DNA of 64,000 nt from positions 558,001-622,000 of the forward strand of contig NZ_CAKLCM010000003.1 of assembly GCF_921292975.1 (NCBI RefSeq). The letters run 5' to 3'. Shown here in pieces: positions 1-8,397 of this stretch. Positions within the stretch are counted from its first letter, which is position 1, and the number at the start of each line of letters is the position of its first letter. The DNA is from Vibrio hippocampi. GTDB taxonomy: Bacteria; Pseudomonadota; Gammaproteobacteria; Enterobacterales; Vibrionaceae. The notes below the pieces were generated by a model. The model saw only the letters and a list, made by a program, of their open reading frames with translations, made no database searches and was not told the origin of the DNA. The position numbers and the translations under genes were made by a program.

Positions 1-120
1 TGGCTCGGTATCGAGCCATCATCGCCTTTAGCCGTGATTTTAGGCGCCACGTTTGATTGGAAAGATTTGCTTGCTTATTGCGTTGGGGGAGGATTGTGTT
101 GGTGGATGGAGACGAAGTGA
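1..120 (+). CDS. C-terminal fragment of a DUF2809-like membrane protein
   Basis: Frame 1 is open from the first base to a TGA at 118-120 and gives 39 residues beginning WLGIEPSSPLAVILGATFDW. The stretch has a hydrophobic run and the pattern LGATFDWKDLLAYCVGG. I recall this pattern from the end of DUF2809 (YjgA-like) small integral membrane proteins, where a 'T-F-x-W-x-D-L-x-A-Y-x-x-G' segment forms the last transmembrane helix. The start lies outside the window, so length and domain order cannot be judged. The function of the family is not established. The family assignment rests on a short stretch and is moderate. Confidence 0.5.
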   Translation, partial: WLGIEPSSPLAVILGATFDWKDLLAYCVGGGLCWWMETK

Positions 121-401
121 AAACAAAGTTGAAACTGGTTTCTAAAAGCCCCCGATGCAATCAGCCAAAACGACGTTTGCGCAAAAGAATCAGTTTGCTC
201 AAGCGAGTCTACCTTTGGTCATTAATCAACAAAGAGCGGCTTTAGCGTGAATGTGTTTTCGTCTTTCCCTGCTCAAACTTGATACGAATTGCTGGTATGT
301 CTTGAGTTGGATATGAGATTTTAGCAAGATAGACGGAAATCGAAGGTGGAATGATTCCGTCTAACAAACGTTACAACGCAAATGGAGTTTATACATTGGA
401 A

Positions 402-482
402 ATGGATATATTTATAGTTGATGCGTTTACAGATCAACAGTTTAGAGGTAATTCAGCCGCTGTGGTTCCTGTTACGCACTGA
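402..482 (+). pseudogene. PhzF-family N-terminal fragment
   Basis: An ATG opens 26 codons reading MDIFIVDAFTDQQFRGNSAA followed by VVPVTH and a stop. This is the typical N-terminus of PhzF-family isomerases/epimerases (D-A-F-T-x-x-x-F-x-G-N-x-A-A-V), which normally run to about 260-300 residues. Nothing resembling the rest of the fold follows in any frame, so the gene was truncated near position 480 and only the first strand and turn remain. There is no strong ribosome binding site upstream. It is most likely a relic left by a rearrangement. Confidence 0.6.
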
Positions 483-890
483 AAACCGAAAACCAAAGGT
501 CCAAACAGCACCGTTAAGACACAGAAACCCCTCCTGTTGGTGGTGCTGAGCAATTCAATACGAGTGGCGATTCAGCTCTCATTAAACGTGATATACCTCT
601 AATTAGGTAGGTGAAAATGGAACTTACATCTCATTTTTTAATCAAAATTATTTACCTAGACAATGAAAAATGAGATTCAAACTAGGTTAGCAATTGGAAC
701 GTATATACCCACAACTATCAGGCTCTCACAAAGAGTATCTCGGGTATCGAAACAAGTGACAGACTAATCGCTCCTTAGCTCAGCGGGTTAAGAAGGTTGT
801 TTTAGCTGTCATGGAATAGTCTTAAAGCTGTCATGTCAATGTTACATAGCAAACGTAACTTAACAGACGGAATTTAGAAGGAGTTAACCC
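483..890. other. Gene-free stretch between the PhzF relic and a 32-residue ORF
   Basis: No convincing protein-coding frame was found. The stretch holds an 11-bp perfect inverted repeat (628-638 with 666-676). It also holds a short string at about 770-790, CTCCTTAGCTCAGCGGGTTA, that resembles the acceptor/D-arm start of a tRNA but has no matching 3' half. Together with the PhzF relic it looks like a rearranged junction. Confidence 0.4.
628..676. repeat. Inverted repeat, 11-bp arms
   Basis: ATCTCATTTTT at 628-638 is the exact reverse complement of AAAAATGAGAT at 666-676, with a 27-base spacer. No T-run follows on the plus strand, so it is not a clear terminator. It may be an end of a small decayed element or an operator-like palindrome. 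Confidence 0.4.
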
Positions 891-989
891 ATGAAAAAAA
901 TGAGACGTGCTCAACTTCATCGTTGCCGAATCCAATACTGGAAAGAGACAAATCAAAAGTCGAACGGCAAAGATAAAGCGCAAGCATAA
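891..989 (+). CDS. 32-residue basic small protein
   Basis: ATG at 891 sits 7 bases behind a strong ribosome binding site (AAGGAG, 878-883) and opens a 32-codon frame ending TAA at 987-989. The peptide is very basic (12 Lys/Arg) with one Cys, one Trp and no membrane segment. A rho-independent terminator follows 30 bases after the stop. Ribosome binding site, ORF and terminator together make a compact transcription unit, so I consider it expressed. I do not recognise the family. It lies just upstream of the riboswitch-controlled TerC gene but is separated from it by the terminator, so the two are probably not one operon. It could be a leader peptide or a stand-alone small protein. Confidence 0.45.
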   Translation: MKKMRRAQLHRCRIQYWKETNQKSNGKDKAQA

Positions 990-1018
990 CAATAAAATTT
1001 AATCCAAAAAGACGTGAA

Positions 1019-1047
1019 ACCAGCCTCCCTACAGTGCTGGTTTTTTG
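1019..1047 (+). terminator. Rho-independent terminator
   Basis: ACCAGC (1019-1024) pairs with GCTGGT (1036-1041) and is followed by a T-run. It ends the transcript of the small ORF at 891-989. Confidence 0.75.
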
Positions 1048-1110
1048 CTTTTTGAGCGGTAGCACTTTTTTCCATATTACATCTAGACAAAGGTGATACT
1101 GCTCCATATA

Positions 1111-1356
1111 ATCGCTCTCGTTTTGGGGAGTAGTCACCCGTTTATTTGTCGTCATCTCGTTAAGCAAACGCTTATCCGGCAAATATAAGTACCGCAATCA
1201 ACCCTTGTTTGTGATAGGTAATCACTTATTCACAGCGAGTCGGTACTTTGACGAGACCAACGCATTCAAAGCCCAGTCTGCTTAACCGCACTGGGGTGAT
1301 TTTTGTATGCGGAAGGTCAGAACCCAACCTGTTCCTCCTTCCGCCTGGAGGACGCT
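1111..1356 (+). promoter_or_regulatory. yybP-ykoY-type (Mn2+) riboswitch leader of the TerC/Alx gene
   Basis: The leader carries the hallmark GGGGAGTAG (1125-1133). TCTCGT (1116-1121) pairs with ACGAGA (1251-1256) to form the closing P1 helix of about 140 bases. Downstream lies a terminator-like hairpin, CCCAGT (1272-1277) with ACTGGG (1290-1295), followed by GTGATTTTTG. A second hairpin, CCTCC (1334-1338) with GGAGG (1347-1351), directly masks the ribosome binding site of the ATG at 1357. The yybP-ykoY class senses Mn2+ and controls manganese-exporter and TerC/Alx genes in many bacteria. In E. coli alx the same element also responds to alkaline pH. Both attenuation and ribosome-site masking look possible here; which one operates is inferred, not shown. 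Confidence 0.75.
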
Positions 1357-2319
1357 ATGACCCCGTCAATGTATATTTCATTCTTTGTCTTAACGCTGCT
1401 AATGGTCGCTTTAGACATCTATCAAACCCGTGGTGGGAATATCACCATTCGTAAAGCCGCTGTTTGGAGTGTTTTTTGGTTTCTGTCAGCTTTTCTATTT
1501 GCGGGTACCATTTTTCTGTTCTGGGATTTCTACGCACCAACTAGCGAATATACGCCTCTTAAGGCGACCATATCGTTTTTAACAGGCTACTTATTAGAGA
1601 AGTCACTCAGTGTCGATAATCTCTTCGTGTTTGCGATTATCTTCCATCAATACACCGTTCCTAAGCACCTTAGACCAAGAGCGTTACTGTGGGGCGTTAT
1701 CGGTGCATTGGTACTGCGTGCGCTCATGATTACGGTCGGGGTACAATTGTTAGAACAGTTCCACTGGGTGATGTACCTGTTTGCCGCTTTCCTTATCTGG
1801 ACTGGTGTTCAGTTGGCGCGTGAAAGTGATGATGGGGAAGAGGAGATCAGCCCTCTGCCTGAACGTTTGATTAGGAGAATGGTGCCGATTTCGGACGAGT
1901 TCCGTGGCAACAGCCTGTCTGTGGTTGAAAATGGCAAGCGCATCTTTACACCGATGTTGGTGGTGATTGGTGTGATTGCGTTTATGGATATTATGTTTGC
2001 CTTGGATTCTATCCCAGCGATTTTTGCAGTAACACGAGAGCCTTTCTTAGTGTTAGCCGCTAACGTGTTTGCACTGTTAGGCTTACGGTCACTCTATTTT
2101 GTGCTTGAGGGTATGCTGAATCGGTTTGTTTATCTTAAGCCGGCACTGTCATTTATTATGATTTTTATTGGTATCAAGATGGCATTGGTGGGCACCGCTT
2201 GGGAAATCCCAACTTGGGTGTCGCTGACAACCATTTTGATGACGATGACGGTCGCAACGGTCGCGTCGATTTATAAAGAGCGTCGTCAGGCAGTAACAAG
2301 CGTATCTGAAGACGTTTAA
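1357..2319 (+). CDS. alx: TerC/Alx-family membrane protein (metal-ion homeostasis)
   Basis: A 320-residue integral membrane protein with about nine hydrophobic helices. It has the two family signatures: an acidic residue in LEKSLSVDNLFVFA near residue 75, and FALDSIPAIFAVT near residue 215. TerC/Alx proteins are implicated in manganese handling and in metalation of exported proteins; the precise transport direction is debated. The ATG at 1357 is chosen because GGAGG precedes it and family homology starts there; an in-frame upstream start at 1303 would lie inside the regulatory hairpins. A yybP-ykoY riboswitch precedes the gene and a terminator follows it, so it is monocistronic. Expression is therefore predicted to rise with Mn2+, and possibly at high pH as for E. 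coli alx. Confidence 0.88.
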   Translation: MTPSMYISFFVLTLLMVALDIYQTRGGNITIRKAAVWSVFWFLSAFLFAGTIFLFWDFYAPTSEYTPLKATISFLTGYLLEKSLSVDNLFVFAIIFHQYTVPKHLRPRALLWGVIGALVLRALMITVGVQLLEQFHWVMYLFAAFLIWTGVQLARESDDGEEEISPLPERLIRRMVPISDEFRGNSLSVVENGKRIFTPMLVVIGVIAFMDIMFALDSIPAIFAVTREPFLVLAANVFALLGLRSLYFVLEGMLNRFVYLKPALSFIMIFIGIKMALVGTAWEIPTWVSLTTILMTMTVATVASIYKERRQAVTSVSEDV

Positions 2320-2634
2320 CGATAAGAATATCTAAGTTAAAATGTGCGAGACCTCTCATTAATGAGAGGTCTTTTTAGTATTTATCATTCAATGTTGGTC
2401 TGACTGTTTTTGTTATTATCCAGTTTATTGCCTAAAAATTCGGGATAATTTACTTTGAATAGCAAATAGTGAATAGAAATTCACCTTTATCGTATGTTGG
2501 TTTCTAATGGCTTTATTCATTAGTTTTTCTTATCTGAAATAGGAAAATTTGTCATTTTGTGGCTAGAGAGATTTTTCGTAAAATTACTATCAACAAAACG
2601 AATAATTGATACGTAAGTATTAAGAGAGGCAATC
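2320..2634. other. Intergenic region alx - DUF1127
   Basis: Contains the terminator of the TerC gene at its start and an AT-rich stretch that should carry the promoter of the small downstream gene. I could not pick one clear -35/-10 pair, and no other gene is seen. Confidence 0.4.
2349..2376 (+). terminator. Rho-independent terminator of alx
   Basis: A perfect 11-bp palindrome (GACCTCTCATT/AATGAGAGGTC, 2350-2371) is followed by TTTTT. The A-rich 5' side is weak, so it works mainly on the plus strand. Confidence 0.85.
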
Positions 2635-2823
2635 ATGGCACAAGCAATGCAAATGAACACCATCGCTGTAGCTCCCTCTATGGAAAAGAAGGCATACTCA
2701 GTAAACCTCAAAGGATTGATTGCACATTTTATGGATATCTTGTTTGGTAAAGATGAAGTACAACACAGTTTATATAGCAGTGATTTGTCAGCACATCTAC
2801 AGCGCGATATTGGTATCCGTTGA
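2635..2823 (+). CDS. DUF1127 small protein
   Basis: A 62-residue protein preceded by AGAGAGG 6 bases upstream of the ATG. Its C-terminal part ends in DLSAHLQRDIGIR, the L-x-D-I-G-x-x-R pattern of DUF1127 (YjiS-like) domains. These short, usually Arg-rich modules have been linked to RNA metabolism and phosphate/carbon control in alpha-proteobacteria; the role in vibrios is not established. The N-terminal half (MAQAMQMNTIAVAPSMEKK) is unstructured in appearance. It is a single-gene unit ended by a strong terminator 22 bases after the stop. Neighbours give no functional hint. Confidence 0.75.
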   Translation: MAQAMQMNTIAVAPSMEKKAYSVNLKGLIAHFMDILFGKDEVQHSLYSSDLSAHLQRDIGIR

Positions 2824-2844
2824 TACTTAGGCGAATTTATGAAG

Positions 2845-2870
2845 ACTCACCGTTCGGTGAGTTTTTTTTT
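2845..2870 (+). terminator. Rho-independent terminator of the DUF1127 gene
   Basis: ACTCACCG/CGGTGAGT hairpin (2845-2862) with a minimal loop, followed by an uninterrupted run of T. Confidence 0.9.
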
Positions 2871-3040
2871 GCCATCTTTATACTTGTCTGCGTCATATTA
2901 CGTAAAATGTAGAGGCGGCATCACTAGAAGGTAATGGGTGTGGCTGCGCAAGCGATCTCAACTTCGACCACTATTTGCACGCAACTCGACCATTAGGGAG
3001 TAGAGGAAGCGTTAAGCTGAGTCTGTTGCATGAACATAAA

Positions 3041-3072
3041 AAGGGGCTGATTGCTATAGCAATCAGCCCCTT
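3041..3072 (-). terminator. Rho-independent terminator of the PL7 lyase
   Basis: A 32-base perfect palindrome whose arms are AAGGGGCTGATTGCTA and its complement. The plus-strand bases just before it are A-rich (ATAAAAA), which on the minus strand give the T-run, so it serves the minus-strand lyase 55 bases away. Confidence 0.85.
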
Positions 3073-3126
3073 GAGTTTGGGTCGCAATAAGAGGAAAATG
3101 CCCCTCATTGTATGACCAAATGGCGT

Positions 3127-4173
3127 TTACTTACCGTTTAGCTTAAGTGCGCTAAAGGTAACACTGTTGTAGTCACCTGTTGCTTTATCTTTTGCGAAAT
3201 CACCGGTACCTGCACAGCCAGGACCCCATACAGGATGCGAATCTTGAACACTACATTGACCGTAAGCGCCGGCTTTGAAATAAAAGTCGTCTGCTGCGTA
3301 ACCAGTTGGGTGGTCTTTGTCATCGATACCCTTGCTTAAGTCGATCTCATAAGTAACAGTGTCGTGGCGAGCTGTATCAAATGTGAGGTGCATCATCGTA
3401 CCTTTGACTTCAATACGGTAGCTAAACTCTTCACCTAGCTTGATGCCAGCTTTACCTGGGTCTTCTAAGTTATCCCACGTGTTGCCAAAAACAGGATAGG
3501 AGATATCAATACGATTTGGATCGTTTTTCGCTAAGTTACGCTCATAGTTCCAGAAAACCGATCCTGTGTCGTGATTAGGAAACTTCTTATAGAAAATCTT
3601 GATTGGCTCATTGCCATGACCGTAACCTGTTTCAGCTTTGATCTGGTCATTGTGCTTTTTAGCATGGATTTGACCAACAACAACAGAGTGAGCAGGGTAC
3701 TTTTCAGGGAACTTAGCGTTCATAGAAACGTGATCAACTTTAAGAGTCGCTTCCAAAAGACCGCCAACAGCGCTGTATTCATCAGCTTGTGGGTGGCTCG
3801 AAAGTGCCCATTGATTTAGTTTTCCATCAGTTAAGATATTATCGAAGTTGGCACCACGCGGCATCTGGCGAAGTTCAGAACGAGCATTTTTAGAGTTTTT
3901 AGTGGTAATCGCTTTGTTGTGTACTTCAAACACAAGATGGCCGTCTTTATTTAGAAAGAAGAAGTCTTTATGCGAGTAGCTCATCATTGCTACCCCTTCA
4001 ATCTCATCTACTTTTCCATCTTCATTGATGTCTGATGGGATAGTGATTTTCCAGTTACGCATATCAAACTTGTCAGCAGGAACTGGATAGTCCACACCAT
4101 TGTTAGCCACATCCGCTAGAGCAACCATAGGAAGAGACAGTAGGATTGAACCTGCTAGTACTTTAAGTTTCAT
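3127..4173 (-). CDS. Secreted alginate lyase, polysaccharide lyase family 7
   Basis: A 348-residue protein with a classical signal peptide (MKLKVLAGSILLSLPMVALA, probable cut after ALA). A single PL7 domain carries the three conserved strands: RSELRQMPR (active-site Arg/Glu), VVVGQIHAK (the Q-I-H motif with the catalytic His) and YFKAGAYGQ (catalytic Tyr). PL7 enzymes cleave alginate by beta-elimination. Q-I-H forms are generally associated with polyguluronate or mixed-block preference, but specificity here is inferred. The start at 4173 is chosen because AAGGGG lies 6 bases upstream and the signal peptide begins there; upstream in-frame starts would add a non-signal extension. It is a monocistronic minus-strand unit. 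The second PL7 gene of the window (58.5 kb) has the other motif form, Q-V-H. Confidence 0.92.
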   Translation of the reverse strand: MKLKVLAGSILLSLPMVALADVANNGVDYPVPADKFDMRNWKITIPSDINEDGKVDEIEGVAMMSYSHKDFFFLNKDGHLVFEVHNKAITTKNSKNARSELRQMPRGANFDNILTDGKLNQWALSSHPQADEYSAVGGLLEATLKVDHVSMNAKFPEKYPAHSVVVGQIHAKKHNDQIKAETGYGHGNEPIKIFYKKFPNHDTGSVFWNYERNLAKNDPNRIDISYPVFGNTWDNLEDPGKAGIKLGEEFSYRIEVKGTMMHLTFDTARHDTVTYEIDLSKGIDDKDHPTGYAADDFYFKAGAYGQCSVQDSHPVWGPGCAGTGDFAKDKATGDYNSVTFSALKLNGK

Positions 4174-4976
4174 TTTGAACCCCTTTTTTATGTTATTGTC
4201 GGACATAATAGTCAGAAAAAGTAAAGGCAAAAGCATTCAATTGGCAATGTGCAAGCATGATCACATATCGATGTGGAAATTTGCTTTTGACCACACAAAA
4301 AAAAACCAAATGCGACGATTTGGTGGGAAATTAACCCGCTTGGTGGTGTTTTAAATAAATGATCACCACCCATTATGGCGTCATACTCTATATCAAATGG
4401 TGCTAAATTTACTTTTTATTAACGTTTTTGTGTTTCATGGGGAGTGATAGTGGGTAAGTTTGTTATTGTATAGTTTAATCAATAGCTTAGTTGTAATCTT
4501 TGGTTTTTCAACATGACTTATTGTATATTATTACATCGGATTACATTATTTTAATTAACATCAAGCTAATTACTTAACATTAATTATGGAAATTTTTCTT
4601 CTATTTAATATTAAAATTATTTCCGTTTATGAAGCCACTCTGCTTTCACTCCCGTTTATTTATAGGTTGGGTTAGTGTGTCGTATGAGTCCCCCCTTACT
4701 TGTTAGAAAATGGCGTGATCAAGCAAAGTCATACACAGTTTATGTTGCATCACTCGCATGTTTAAAAATCATACAAATGATAAAAGTATCAGAACATTTT
4801 GACGCGCGTTAGACGATCTTGGGCGACATTTTTTAGGTGGCACGGCTGTTAGGCAAAGCGAGTCGTTATCGATGAACAGCAAACTGAACGGAAGATGACT
4901 CACCGCAACATCAAATTATAATTATTCTTTATCATACTGAGCCTACAAGTGAATACTCGGATATTAAGGTTCAGTT
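4174..4976. other. Long AT-rich divergent intergenic region (PL7 lyase / pepT)
   Basis: About 800 bases without a supported gene. The lyase promoter must lie at the left end on the minus strand and the pepT promoter at the right end. The middle (4380-4660) is very AT-rich. I looked for CRP-type palindromes and saw only TGTGC-N8-TCACA at about 4236, which has the wrong spacing. Confidence 0.4.
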
Positions 4977-6218
4977 ATGACAGATTTGATCGATAGGTTT
5001 CTCCACTATGTCACCTTTGACACGCAATCCAACCCGTCGCTTTCCTCATGCCCCAGCAGTGAAGGGCAAATGCTATTCGCTCAAGCGTTAAAGCAGGAGT
5101 TGGTTGAACTGGGTCTTTCTCAGGTTAAGTTGGATCAAAATGGCTATTTGACCGCTAAATTACCCTCAAACCAAACGGATGCGGCGATTCCAACCATTGG
5201 ATTTATTGCTCATATGGATACCGCGCCTGACGCTTCAGGTAAAAATGTACGGCCTCAGATTGTCGAAGACTACAAAGGCGGAGATATTGCGTTAGGCAAA
5301 GGAGATGAGGTTCTATCACCGATTCAATATCCTGATCTGCATCGCCTAATTGGTCACGATATTATTACCACTGACGGCACAACGTTGTTGGGTGCAGATA
5401 ATAAAGCGGGCATCGCCGAGATCATCTCTGCTATCGCTCATCTTATTGATAACCCTGACATACCACATGGCGACATTGCAATCGGCTTTACGCCAGATGA
5501 AGAAATTGGTCGTGGTGCCGATCTGTTTCAAGTTGAGCAATTTGGCGCACAGTGGGCTTACACCATAGATGGTGGACCGGTGGGCGAATTGGAGTATGAA
5601 AACTTCAATGCTGCCTCCGCAGAGATAGAATTTACCGGTATCAGTGTTCATCCGGGTACTGCGAAAGATAAATTGGTTAACGCCATGACGCTTGCAGCCA
5701 AGTTTCATGCGCAAATGCCGGAGAATGAAACACCGGAAACGACGCAAGGTTACGAGGGTTTTTACCATCTAGCGGATGCCAATATGTCGATTGCCAAAGC
5801 AAAGCTGCACTACATTCTGCGTGATTTTGACACCCAAGGCTTACAAGCTCGCAAAGCCTACCTTGAGGATAAAGTCGCGTCGTTTGCTCAAGCTTATCCT
5901 AAGGCAAAAGTCACGATTACGGTGACGGACAGCTACTCGAATATGAAACAGATGGTTGAGCCACACCCACACATTATTGAAATTGCGGGTGAAGCGATGC
6001 AAAACTGTGGGATTACTCCAGATATCAAACCAATCCGTGGCGGTACAGATGGTGCACGTTTGTCGTATATGGGATTACCGTGTCCGAACGTGTTTACTGG
6101 TGGTTATAATTTCCACGGTATTCATGAGTTTATTACGGTGCAAGGGATGCAGCAGGCAGTCAACGTGATCGTAGAAATTGCGAAACAGACGGCGATTCGT
6201 TATCGTAACGATAATTAA
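4977..6218 (+). CDS. pepT: Peptidase T (tripeptide aminopeptidase)
   Basis: A 413-residue M20B metallopeptidase, matching the usual length of about 408. It is cytoplasmic and removes N-terminal residues from tripeptides with two zinc ions. Visible ligand and catalytic motifs are [10 protein letters not shown] (His79, Asp81), LLGADNKAG (Asp141 bridging), and [10 protein letters not shown] (Glu175/Glu176). A C-terminal region [11 protein letters not shown] plus a final His in [10 protein letters not shown] supplies the last ligand. The dimerisation domain lies between about residues 208 and 320. The start codon directly begins the family sequence [12 protein letters not shown]. The mscS-like gene follows after 26 bases and is probably cotranscribed. 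Confidence 0.96.
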   Translation: MTDLIDRFLHYVTFDTQSNPSLSSCPSSEGQMLFAQALKQELVELGLSQVKLDQNGYLTAKLPSNQTDAAIPTIGFIAHMDTAPDASGKNVRPQIVEDYKGGDIALGKGDEVLSPIQYPDLHRLIGHDIITTDGTTLLGADNKAGIAEIISAIAHLIDNPDIPHGDIAIGFTPDEEIGRGADLFQVEQFGAQWAYTIDGGPVGELEYENFNAASAEIEFTGISVHPGTAKDKLVNAMTLAAKFHAQMPENETPETTQGYEGFYHLADANMSIAKAKLHYILRDFDTQGLQARKAYLEDKVASFAQAYPKAKVTITVTDSYSNMKQMVEPHPHIIEIAGEAMQNCGITPDIKPIRGGTDGARLSYMGLPCPNVFTGGYNFHGIHEFITVQGMQQAVNVIVEIAKQTAIRYRNDN

Positions 6219-6244
6219 GTGACCAATAGGCGAATCGGGCGATT

Positions 6245-7096
6245 ATGGAAGAGTTAAATAGAGTTGTTGAGTTTTTATTGGAAAATAAACTCCTTTTTAG
6301 CTTACTGATCGTTGGATTGATACTGATGATTCGAAGAGTGACGCTTTCCGGTATTCGCGGAGACGTCGCTTTTTTATCTGAAGATCAACGCAAATGGATG
6401 TCACGCACCAAGAATGGCTCGTTTGCGGTGATTATGGTGTCACTCTTTTTACTGTGGCGGTCAGAAATCAGCGAGTTTGCCCTGTCTGTAACCGCCATTG
6501 CCGTGGCGATTGTGGTGGCCTCTAAAGAGATCATTCTCTGCTTCACTGGCTCTATTCAGCGAGCCAGTTCGCGTTCTTTTCGAATTGGTGATTGGATTGA
6601 GGTAGGAAAAACCAGCGGTGAGGTGATTGAACACAACCTGATGGCGACCGTGATTCAAGAGATCGACCTCTACCACGGTCAGTATCATTTTACTGGCAAA
6701 ACCATCACGCTCCCCAATAGCATGTTCTTTACTTATGCGGTGAAGAACCTCAACTTTATGAAGCGCTATGTTTACCACAACTTTTCAATTGTGGTGCGTG
6801 ATTTTGATAACCTTTATCCGCTGGTTCCAGAGCTTATCCAACGAATTGAACATCACAGCGAAAGTTTCATTGACGTTGCACGTCGATACAATGGCGTGAT
6901 TGAGAAACATGCGGGTGTTGATTTACCCGGCTCTGAACCGCATGTCCATATTTCTAGTGGTGATACTGGGGAGCAGATCATACATATTATGTTGTTCTGT
7001 CCTACCGAATTAGCCCTGCACTTAGAGCAAGAAATTCGAGCCGATTTTATGGAGATGTACCACAAAACGTTTCCTCGCGAGTTAGCGAAGGACTAG
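6245..7096 (+). CDS. Small-conductance mechanosensitive channel (MscS family)
   Basis: A 283-residue inner-membrane protein. It has an N-terminal hydrophobic segment (about 15-30) and two further helices (about 55-100). The second, ALSVTAIAVAIVVASKEII, corresponds to the pore-lining TM3 of MscS-type channels. It is followed by the beta domain FRIGDWIEVGKTSGEVIEHN and TITLPNSMFF, both typical of the family. Such channels open on hypo-osmotic shock to release solutes. The protein is as short as E. coli MscS (286 residues) and has few N-terminal helices, but the charged cytosolic half looks closer to the YbdG-like type. It lies 26 bases after pepT. The gene ends without an obvious terminator before the RND operon. 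Confidence 0.85.
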   Translation: MEELNRVVEFLLENKLLFSLLIVGLILMIRRVTLSGIRGDVAFLSEDQRKWMSRTKNGSFAVIMVSLFLLWRSEISEFALSVTAIAVAIVVASKEIILCFTGSIQRASSRSFRIGDWIEVGKTSGEVIEHNLMATVIQEIDLYHGQYHFTGKTITLPNSMFFTYAVKNLNFMKRYVYHNFSIVVRDFDNLYPLVPELIQRIEHHSESFIDVARRYNGVIEKHAGVDLPGSEPHVHISSGDTGEQIIHIMLFCPTELALHLEQEIRADFMEMYHKTFPRELAKD

Positions 7097-7257
7097 TCTT
7101 TACGGTTGAGCGATTTAGTGTATTAACTGAATTTACAATGTGTAATATCTCGAAACACTTCTATACCATTTACTAATGTTTCTCGGACATTGCTAACCCT
7201 CTGGTTTTGTTAGTCTCATTGGCTCTGTTCCAATTAGACGACATTAGTGGTTTTTCA

Positions 7258-8397
7258 ATGCCTAAGAAAATTCTCCTTGCTAGCCTTATGTCCGCAGCGC
7301 TCTTAGCCGGTTGTGGTCAAGCTGATAAAGCGAATCAATCAGCACCTGCGCCTGTTGTGCAAGCACAAGCGGTTCAGCTTATTTCTCATCAACAAAGCAA
7401 ATCTTACATTGGACGTATGGATGCAGTGGAAGACACTGCGATAACTGCTCAAGTAACGGGCTACCTGCAGCAACGACACTTTAAAGAGGGTCAGATTGTA
7501 GAGCAGGGTCAGCGACTTTACACCATTGAACCTTCTTCGTTTGAGGCTCAAGTTGCCAGCGCTAAAGCGGCGGTGACCGAAGCTGAGGCGGCGCTGAAAA
7601 AAGCCGAGCTAGACTTTCAGCGTGGTGAAAACCTGATTAAATCCAACAATATTTCTCAATCTGAGTTCGATACCTTAACGGCGAATTTGCTGAGTAGCCG
7701 AGCTCGCTTAGAAGCGGGTTTTGCCCAACTCAAGGTGGCAGAGGTCAATCTCTCGTATACCGAGATCCGCGCACCATTTAGCGGTCGAATTGCGGATAGT
7801 AAAGCCAGCATTGGCGACCTAATTTCTCCTTCAACGGGCGTGTTGACCACATTGGTGAGCCTTGACCCTATTTTCGCATCGTTCAGTGTCAGTGAGCGCG
7901 AGCGTTTGGTACTCGGTATGGATGAAGTCGAGGGCGATGGCAAAGCGGAATCGGATGAAGTGTCAGTTAATATCCTATTGGAAAACGGCAAAGCCTATGA
8001 TCACCAAGGTAAGATTGACTTCCTCGGCAACCGTATTGACATCAATACTGGTACGTTAGCAATGCGCGCTGTTGTGGATAATCCACAGCAAAGATTACTG
8101 CCGGGACAGCATGTTCGTGTTGAACTGGTACAGAACCAACCGATTGAAGTGGTGACTGTCCCTCGTCGCGCAGTGCAAACCGATTTGCAAGGTGATTTTG
8201 TTATGCTTGTTTCCGAGGGGAATGTCGCCGAGCGCCGCAACGTGGTTTTAGGCACGCAGGTGGAATCCGGCGTCATTATCCGCAATGGTTTGAGCCAAAA
8301 TGATCAAGTGATCACCCAAGGACTACAGCGTGTAAGGAACGGTATGCCGGTTCAGGTAGAACAGGCAAACAGCGCAAGCGAAAAAGTGGAGTCGTAG
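7258..8397 (+). CDS. RND efflux periplasmic adaptor lipoprotein (MFP)
   Basis: A 379-residue membrane-fusion protein. The start at 7258 is chosen because it yields a lipoprotein signal (MPKKILLASLMSAALLAGC) with lipobox LLAGC, whose Cys is residue 19. A barrel-sandwich hybrid half (about 50-85), an alpha-helical hairpin (about 95-160, rich in A/E/K), the second lipoyl half (SYTEIRAPFSGRI, about 165-180), a beta-barrel and a membrane-proximal domain follow, as in AcrA/MexA. The adaptor links the inner-membrane pump to an outer-membrane channel. The pump gene starts at the very next base after the stop codon. No outer-membrane channel gene is nearby, so a TolC-type partner encoded elsewhere is expected. 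Confidence 0.93.
   Translation: MPKKILLASLMSAALLAGCGQADKANQSAPAPVVQAQAVQLISHQQSKSYIGRMDAVEDTAITAQVTGYLQQRHFKEGQIVEQGQRLYTIEPSSFEAQVASAKAAVTEAEAALKKAELDFQRGENLIKSNNISQSEFDTLTANLLSSRARLEAGFAQLKVAEVNLSYTEIRAPFSGRIADSKASIGDLISPSTGVLTTLVSLDPIFASFSVSERERLVLGMDEVEGDGKAESDEVSVNILLENGKAYDHQGKIDFLGNRIDINTGTLAMRAVVDNPQQRLLPGQHVRVELVQNQPIEVVTVPRRAVQTDLQGDFVMLVSEGNVAERRNVVLGTQVESGVIIRNGLSQNDQVITQGLQRVRNGMPVQVEQANSASEKVES

Larger units (their letters stand above)
2824..3126. other. Convergent intergenic region
   Basis: Holds the terminator of the DUF1127 gene (plus) and that of the alginate lyase (minus). Between them, 2880-3040, I see no supported gene. A minus-strand reading around 2935-2990 vaguely resembles the end of a RidA-like protein but is too short and degenerate to call. 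Confidence 0.4.

Noticed and set aside
57..245. A 62-codon plus-strand frame overlapping the DUF2809-like fragment
   Set aside because: It overlaps the more convincing frame-1 C-terminus, has no ribosome binding site and no recognisable fold.
770..790. tRNA-like string CTCCTTAGCTCAGCGGGTTA
   Set aside because: No anticodon arm, T arm or acceptor 3' strand follows, so it is not a tRNA gene; kept only as a possible relic.
2935..2990. Minus-strand reading resembling the end of a RidA-like protein
   Set aside because: Too short, with stops in the neighbouring codons and no start; similarity could be chance.
4236..4253. TGTGC-N8-TCACA as a CRP site for the PL7 lyase
   Set aside because: The spacer is two bases too long for CRP and one half is imperfect.
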